In this document: positions 34,095 through 38,368 of the stretch, one piece after another
Layout of the letters: every line of letters begins with the position of its first letter
How positions within the stretch are numbered: the stretch's first letter is position 1
NCBI RefSeq assembly: GCF_022180365.1
Contig: NZ_BQKV01000108.1
Span: 1-38,368 of the forward strand
Reading direction: 5' to 3'
Source of the DNA: Faecalibacterium gallinarum
GTDB lineage: Bacteria > Bacillota > Clostridia > Oscillospirales > Ruminococcaceae
DNA: 38,368 bases
Program-made: the position numbers and the translations under genes
Notes under the pieces: generated by a model
Told to the model about the DNA's origin: nothing
What the model saw: the letters and a program-made list of their open reading frames with translations, nothing else
Databases searched by the model: none

Positions 34095-35120
34095 ATGAGA
34101 GTCGTTACTTTTGGCGAGCTGATGGTCCGCCTGCAGCCGTTTAACTACGAGCGTTTCGTGCAGGCCAGCACTCTGGAGTTCACCTTCGGCGGCGGCGAGG
34201 CCAACGTCGCAGTCTCCCTGGCCAACTACGGCATCGACGCCGCCTTCGTCACCAAGCTGCCCGCCCACGCCATCGGCCAGTGCGCCGTCAACAGCCTGCG
34301 CCGTTACGGCGTGGATACCAGCATGATCGTCCGCGGCGGCGACCGTGTGGGCATCTACTACAACGAGAAGGGCGCCTCTCAGCGTGGCTCGGTCTGCATC
34401 TACGACCGCGCCAACAGCGCCATCCAGCTGGCTCAGCCCTCCGATTTCGACTGGGAGAAGATCTTCAAGGGCGTGGATTGGTTCCACTTCACCGGCATCA
34501 CCCCGGCTCTGGGTGAGAACGTCGTCGAGATCTGCCGCCAGGCCTGCAAGGCTGCCAAAGCTGCCGGCGTCAAGATCAGCTGCGACCTGAACTACCGCGG
34601 CAAGCTGTGGACCCGTGAGCAGGCCCGCGCTGCCATGACCGACCTGTGCCAGTATGTGGACGTCTGCATCTCCAACGAGGAGGACGCAAAGGACGTCTTC
34701 GGCATCGAGGCTGAGGCTACCGACATCTACGGCGGCACCCTGAACCACGAGGGCTACAAGAGCGTTGCCAAGCAGCTGGCTGACAAGTTCGGCTTCGAGA
34801 AGGTCGCCATCACCCTGCGCGAGTCTCACAGCGCTTCCGACAACGGCTGGAGCGCTATGCTGTACGATGTGGCTTCCGGCGAGTACTGCTTCTCCAAGAA
34901 GTACGAGCTGCGGATCATCGACCGCGTGGGCGGCGGTGACTCCTTCGGCGGCGGCCTGATCTACGCTCTGCTGAATGGCAAGAGCACCCAGGATGCGGTT
35001 GAGTTCGCCGTGGCTGCTTCCGCTCTGAAGCACTCCATCGAGGGCGACTACAACATGGTCAGCGTCTCCGAGGTGGAGAAGCTGGCTGGCGGCGACGGCT
35101 CCGGCCGTATCCAGCGCTAA
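34095..35120 (+). CDS. KdgK, 2-keto-3-deoxygluconate kinase
   Basis: A 341 aa PfkB-family sugar kinase that makes KDPG from KDG. The N-terminal GELMVRLQP and GGGEANVAVSLANYG (about 34-48) are the substrate side; the C-terminal RVGGGDSFGGGLIY (about 277-290) holds the catalytic Asp and anion hole (usual GAGDxFxxG). It follows kdgA on the same transcript, with AAAAGGAG before the ATG. Its product is the KdgA substrate, and its own substrate comes from UxuA. Confidence 0.94.
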   Translation: MRVVTFGELMVRLQPFNYERFVQASTLEFTFGGGEANVAVSLANYGIDAAFVTKLPAHAIGQCAVNSLRRYGVDTSMIVRGGDRVGIYYNEKGASQRGSVCIYDRANSAIQLAQPSDFDWEKIFKGVDWFHFTGITPALGENVVEICRQACKAAKAAGVKISCDLNYRGKLWTREQARAAMTDLCQYVDVCISNEEDAKDVFGIEAEATDIYGGTLNHEGYKSVAKQLADKFGFEKVAITLRESHSASDNGWSAMLYDVASGEYCFSKKYELRIIDRVGGGDSFGGGLIYALLNGKSTQDAVEFAVAASALKHSIEGDYNMVSVSEVEKLAGGDGSGRIQR

Positions 35121-35150
35121 GCGCGTTTTCCTGGAACACCCAAACGAATA

Positions 35151-35191
35151 AAAAGGCGGGGCTCCTCTTTCCGAGGGGCCCCGCCCTTTTT
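35151..35191. terminator. Bidirectional terminator between kdgK and the epimerase gene
   Basis: GGCGGGGCTCCTC / GAGGGGCCCCGCC with A runs before and T runs after on both strands. It serves both converging genes. Confidence 0.88.
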
Positions 35192-35201
35192 GCTGCGTTT
35201 T

Positions 35202-36083
35202 TTAGATCTTGTCGATGGTGATGCTCCACTCGCTGGTCATGGCCTCATCGGGCTCCAGAACCTCGTGTTTGCCCTCCTCGTTGACGCTGTTGGCCCAGCC
35301 GTTCCAGGGCTCCATGCAAACGAAGCTCTCGGCGTCCTGCTGCCAGAGCACGCCATTGGAGAAGGTCTCGTCGGCGTCCACCGTAACCTTGTGGCCGTTG
35401 CCCGAATCGGTGAAGGTCATGGGGAACTCTACCCCGGTCAGCAGCCGGATGGAGTTGTCCGCGCCCTCTTTGCGGGTGAGGATGATCTTCTCAGGGGCGG
35501 CGGGCTGCTCGCCCTTGGCGTTCTCGGAGCAGGTGGCGGCCTTGACTTGGAAGTCCACATTCTCCAGCTTGCTGGTCACGAAATAGGGGTGATAGCCGAA
35601 GCTGAAGGGCATGGGCTTGTCCCCTTCGTTGATGACCGTCAGGCTGATGGTGGCGGTCTTGCCCTGGAGGCCGTAGGTCACCAGCAGGGTAAAATCAAAG
35701 GGATAGAGGAACTTGGTCAGCGGGGTGGACTCCAGCACCAGGGTCACGCCGTCGGGGCCCACGCTCTCCACCTCCCAGCTGCACAGGTCAGCCAGGCCGT
35801 GGATCTCCATGGGGTAGTCCTTGCCCTCAAAGGTATGGACGCCGCCGTCCGGCATCCCGCAGTTGGGGAAGAGGATGGGCACCGCAAACCGGGGGCGGTT
35901 GCACTCGCTGAAATTGGGGCGGCGAATCCAGATGTATTCCTCGCCGTTGAGGGTAAAGCCGGTGATCATGCCGCCCCGCTCGGGGGTGATGGTCAGAGCC
36001 GTACCGGCTGCGGGGTCGGTGATGACGTACTGCTCATAGCAGGTGCCGCCGTCGGTGATGTACTGGGTGGTAATCTGGTTCAT
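35202..36083 (-). CDS. Aldose 1-epimerase family protein
   Basis: A 293 aa protein of the galactose mutarotase-like fold, which interconverts sugar anomers. SFGYHPYF (about 160-167) carries the catalytic His, HGLADLCSWEV holds the earlier His, and EPWNGWANSVN (about 262-272) is the C-terminal motif with the Glu. FAVPILFPNCG near 66 is typical of the YeaD/LacX-like branch. It sits between kdgK and uxaC in opposite direction, and its promoter region contains a TTGTGTACAA site, so it is probably induced with the uronate genes. The exact sugar is unknown. Confidence 0.88.
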   Translation of the reverse strand: MNQITTQYITDGGTCYEQYVITDPAAGTALTITPERGGMITGFTLNGEEYIWIRRPNFSECNRPRFAVPILFPNCGMPDGGVHTFEGKDYPMEIHGLADLCSWEVESVGPDGVTLVLESTPLTKFLYPFDFTLLVTYGLQGKTATISLTVINEGDKPMPFSFGYHPYFVTSKLENVDFQVKAATCSENAKGEQPAAPEKIILTRKEGADNSIRLLTGVEFPMTFTDSGNGHKVTVDADETFSNGVLWQQDAESFVCMEPWNGWANSVNEEGKHEVLEPDEAMTSEWSITIDKI

Positions 36084-36156
36084 GGCAGGGGCCTCCTTTT
36101 ATTTTTCAAAAAATCAAACGGTCTTTTGCCGTAAAACAGGCAGATCAATTACTTTT

Positions 36157-36186
36157 AATTTAGTGCGTTGTGTACAATAAAGTCAA
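36157..36186 (-). promoter_or_regulatory. Promoter of the epimerase gene with internal operator
   Basis: On the minus strand TTGACT (36181-36186) and TAAATT (36157-36162) are 18 nt apart. The spacer holds TTGTGTACAA (36168-36177), one mismatch from the TTGTATACAA palindrome. Confidence 0.55.
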
Positions 36187-36279
36187 GAGAATTTCTTTCG
36201 TTTTGGAAAGTTACGCCAGTTCGGGGGAATTTCCAGCGGTTTTTACAATCATTCACAAGAAAATTTGTCATTTTTTCAG

Positions 36280-36309
36280 TTGTATACAAAGTGCTTTTTC
36301 CTGTATACT
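36280..36309 (+). promoter_or_regulatory. uxaC promoter with overlapping TTGTATACAA operator
   Basis: TTGTATACAA (36280-36289) is a perfect palindrome and its first six bases serve as the -35 box, 18 nt before TATACT (36304-36309). A second GTATAC lies in the -10 region. The overlap suggests repression. Confidence 0.6.
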
Positions 36310-36366
36310 ATATATAAGTCGAAGTGTGCCCAGGCACTCTAATAAAAGAAAAAGGAGTATCGTCCC

Positions 36367-37800
36367 ATGAAAGCATTTATGGATAAAGACTTCATGTTGC
36401 AGTCTCCCACCGCGCAGCACCTGTACCATACATACGCAGAGGGAATGCCCATCTGCGATTACCACTGCCACCTGTCCCCCCGCGAGATCTACGAGGACCG
36501 CAAGTTTGAGAACATCACCCAGCTCTGGCTGGGCGGCCGTCAGCCCGACGGCAGTTATGCCGGCGACCACTACAAGTGGCGCCTGATGCGCTCCAACGGC
36601 GTGCCCGAGGAATATATCACCGGGGACAAGCCCGATCGCGAGCGGTTCCAGAAGTTCGCCGAGGCTCTGCCCATGGCCATCGGCAACCCCATGTATCACT
36701 GGACCAACCTGGAGCTGCACACCTATTTTGGCTACGACGGCGTCCTGAACGGCGACACCGCCGAGGAAGTCTGGAACCTCTGCAACGAGAAGCTCCAGAA
36801 CGATCCCAAGTTGACCGCCCGCGGCCTGATCGCCCAGTCCAACGTCGCCTTTATCGGCACCACCGACGACCCCATCGACAGCCTGGAGTGGCACGAGAAG
36901 ATCAAGAACGACCCCACCATCGAGTGTATTGTGGGCCCGTCCTTCCGCCCCGACAAGGCCGTCAACATCCAGAAGCCCGGCTTTGTGGAGTACATGGCTC
37001 TGCTGGCCAAGAGCGTCGGCAAAGAGAAGCTGGCGTGCATCCACTGCGTGCTGGACGCCCTGACCGAGCGGCTGGAGTTCTTCGTCAAGATGGGCTGCCG
37101 CGCCGCAGACCACGGCCTGGACTACGTGCCCTACCGTGAGGCCACTCTGGAAGAGGTCAACGCCATCTACCAGAAGGCCATGGCCGGCGAGGCTGTCACC
37201 GTAGAGGAGGCCGAGAAGTACCAGACCGCCATCCTGATCCACATGGGCAAACTCTACCACAAGCACAACGTGGTCATGCAGCTGCACTACAACTGCCTGC
37301 GGGGCGTCAACCGCAAGATGAACAGCCTTCTGGGCCCCGACACCGGCTTCGACATGATCAACACTGTCTCCTGCGGCGGTGCCATCTCCAGCCTGCTGAG
37401 CAAGCTGAACGAGACCGATGAGTGCCCCAAGACCATTATCTACAGCCTGAACCCCGCCGACAACGAGATGATCGGCACCCTGCTGGGCGCCTTCCAGAAC
37501 GACGAGGTCCCGGGCAAGATTCAGCACGGTTCCGGCTGGTGGTTCAATGACCAGAAGGTGGGCATGGAAAACCAGATGAAGAGCCTGGCCAACCTGGGCA
37601 TCCTGGGCAACTTTGTGGGCATGCTGACCGACAGCCGCAGCTTCCTGAGCTACACCCGCCATGACTATTTCCGCCGCATTATGTGCAACCTGATCGGCGG
37701 CTGGGTGGACGCCGGCGAGTACCCCAACGACGAAAAGGCTCTGGAGAAGATCGTCCGCGGCATCTGCTTCGAGAACGCAAAACGGTATTTTAACCTGTAA
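36367..37800 (+). CDS. UxaC, glucuronate (uronate) isomerase
   Basis: A 477 aa metal-dependent isomerase of the amidohydrolase superfamily. It converts D-glucuronate to D-fructuronate (and D-galacturonate to D-tagaturonate). DYHCHLSPREIYEDR (from residue 31) carries His33 and His35 of the metal site, and MLTDSRSFLSYTRHDYFRR (about 419-437) is the C-terminal family signature. The start is preceded by AAAGGAG. It is the entry step for the uxuB, uxuA, kdgK and kdgA products in this window. It converges on an rRNA operon from the right. Confidence 0.96.
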   Translation: MKAFMDKDFMLQSPTAQHLYHTYAEGMPICDYHCHLSPREIYEDRKFENITQLWLGGRQPDGSYAGDHYKWRLMRSNGVPEEYITGDKPDRERFQKFAEALPMAIGNPMYHWTNLELHTYFGYDGVLNGDTAEEVWNLCNEKLQNDPKLTARGLIAQSNVAFIGTTDDPIDSLEWHEKIKNDPTIECIVGPSFRPDKAVNIQKPGFVEYMALLAKSVGKEKLACIHCVLDALTERLEFFVKMGCRAADHGLDYVPYREATLEEVNAIYQKAMAGEAVTVEEAEKYQTAILIHMGKLYHKHNVVMQLHYNCLRGVNRKMNSLLGPDTGFDMINTVSCGGAISSLLSKLNETDECPKTIIYSLNPADNEMIGTLLGAFQNDEVPGKIQHGSGWWFNDQKVGMENQMKSLANLGILGNFVGMLTDSRSFLSYTRHDYFRRIMCNLIGGWVDAGEYPNDEKALEKIVRGICFENAKRYFNL

Positions 37801-37846
37801 GTCTTCGGCTTTTTCGAGAAAAAGTCGGACAAAAAGCTTTTAAAAC

Positions 37847-37890
37847 AGCAGCCCCTCTGGCTTTGGCCAGGGGGGCTGCTTTCTGTTTGT
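37847..37890 (+). terminator. Terminator of uxaC
   Basis: AGCAGCCCCTCTGGC (37847-37861) pairs with GCCAGGGGGGCTGCT (37866-37880), followed by a T-rich tail. Confidence 0.85.
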
Positions 37891-37913
37891 TTTGGTTATT
37901 TTGCACACAACGA

Positions 37914-37949
37914 AAGACCCCCTGAAGCATTACTGCCTCAGGGGGTCTT
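37914..37949 (-). terminator. Terminator of the rRNA operon
   Basis: On the minus strand AAGACCCCCTGAGGCA / TGCTTCAGGGGGTCTT forms a near-perfect stem, followed by TCGTT. It lies directly after the 5S gene. Confidence 0.85.
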
Positions 37950-37956
37950 GAGAGAA

Positions 37957-38073
<117 letters not shown>

Positions 38074-38174
38074 TATTTACTGAGTTACCTCAGCGCTTCT
38101 CTCTTAGAAGGACGTGCCTTCAAAACTGAATAATAATCTGCGAAGTGTTGTCAAACAGAGTATCAAGTGAATTG

Positions 38175-38368
38175 TGGTCAAGCCCTCGATCTATTAGTAC
38201 ACGCTTGCTGAATGGATCGCTCCACTTACACATTGTGCCTATCAACCTTGTAGTCTTCAAGGGATCTTACCTGATTTTTCAGTGGGATATCTTATCTTTG
38301 GGTCGGCTTCACGCTTAGATGCTTTCAGCGTTTATCCGATCCGTACATAGTTGCCCAGCTATGCTCTT
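38175..38368 (-). rRNA. 23S ribosomal RNA, 3' end only
   Basis: The minus strand reads into the 23S 3' region, with the terminal TACTAATAGATCGAGGGCTTG near 38175-38200 (given in part). About 190 nt of the gene are inside the window; the rest lies to the right. The roughly 100-nt spacer to 5S is AT-rich and carries no tRNA. Confidence 0.94.

Noticed and set aside
38074-38174. tRNA gene in the 23S-5S spacer
   Set aside because: No cloverleaf or T-loop sequence is seen in the 100-nt AT-rich spacer.

Overview
The window is about 60% GC and carries Firmicutes-type signals: strong Shine-Dalgarno sites, sigma-A promoters with 17-nt spacers, a T-box leader and lipoprotein substrate-binding proteins. 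Together with the enzyme set this suggests an anaerobic gut clostridium of the Oscillospiraceae/Ruminococcaceae, close to Faecalibacterium, Gemmiger or Subdoligranulum. This is inference; only a 23S rRNA fragment is present, so I do not name a species.

Layout. 187-4131 (minus): a PreP-like M16C zinc peptidase and an orphan NitT/TauT-type lipoprotein. 4282-6545 (plus): a Crp/Fnr regulator, a family 2 glycosyltransferase and a flavin reductase-like protein. 6671-7920 (minus): a split ThrE threonine/serine exporter. 8052-13377 (plus): a methionine operon metQ-metN-metI-metY-metA behind a T-box leader whose specifier reads AUG. 13472-18224 (plus): a nitroreductase, a polar amino acid ABC importer and an NSS-type sodium symporter. 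18454-19825: a purine permease. 19895-20218 (minus): a small coiled-coil membrane protein. 20367-24156 (minus): an mglBAC-like sugar importer. 24464-29149 (minus): a ROK kinase, uxuB, uxuA and a GntR/FCD regulator. 29239-30947 (minus): a GT-B glycosyltransferase and a PAP2 protein. 31138-32880 (plus): a double HAD phosphatase. 33048-37800: kdgA (with an extra VOC domain), kdgK, an aldose epimerase (minus) and uxaC. The 3' end of an rRNA operon (23S, 5S) enters from the right on the minus strand.

How the genes work together. UxaC, UxuB, UxuA, KdgK and KdgA form the complete D-glucuronate route to pyruvate and glyceraldehyde 3-phosphate. TTGTATACAA-like sites near four of the promoters suggest one GntR/FCD regulon. 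The met operon joins uptake of methionine with its synthesis from homoserine through O-acetylhomoserine.

The most unusual result is that two substrate-binding proteins are circularly permuted. In MetQ (8477-9355) and in the polar amino acid binding protein (14275-15120), the signal peptide and lipobox are followed by what is normally the second half of the protein, and the normal first half is at the C terminus. Both are cut at the same architectural place, the first crossover from lobe I to lobe II, although they belong to different families. The two other binding proteins in the window have the usual order.
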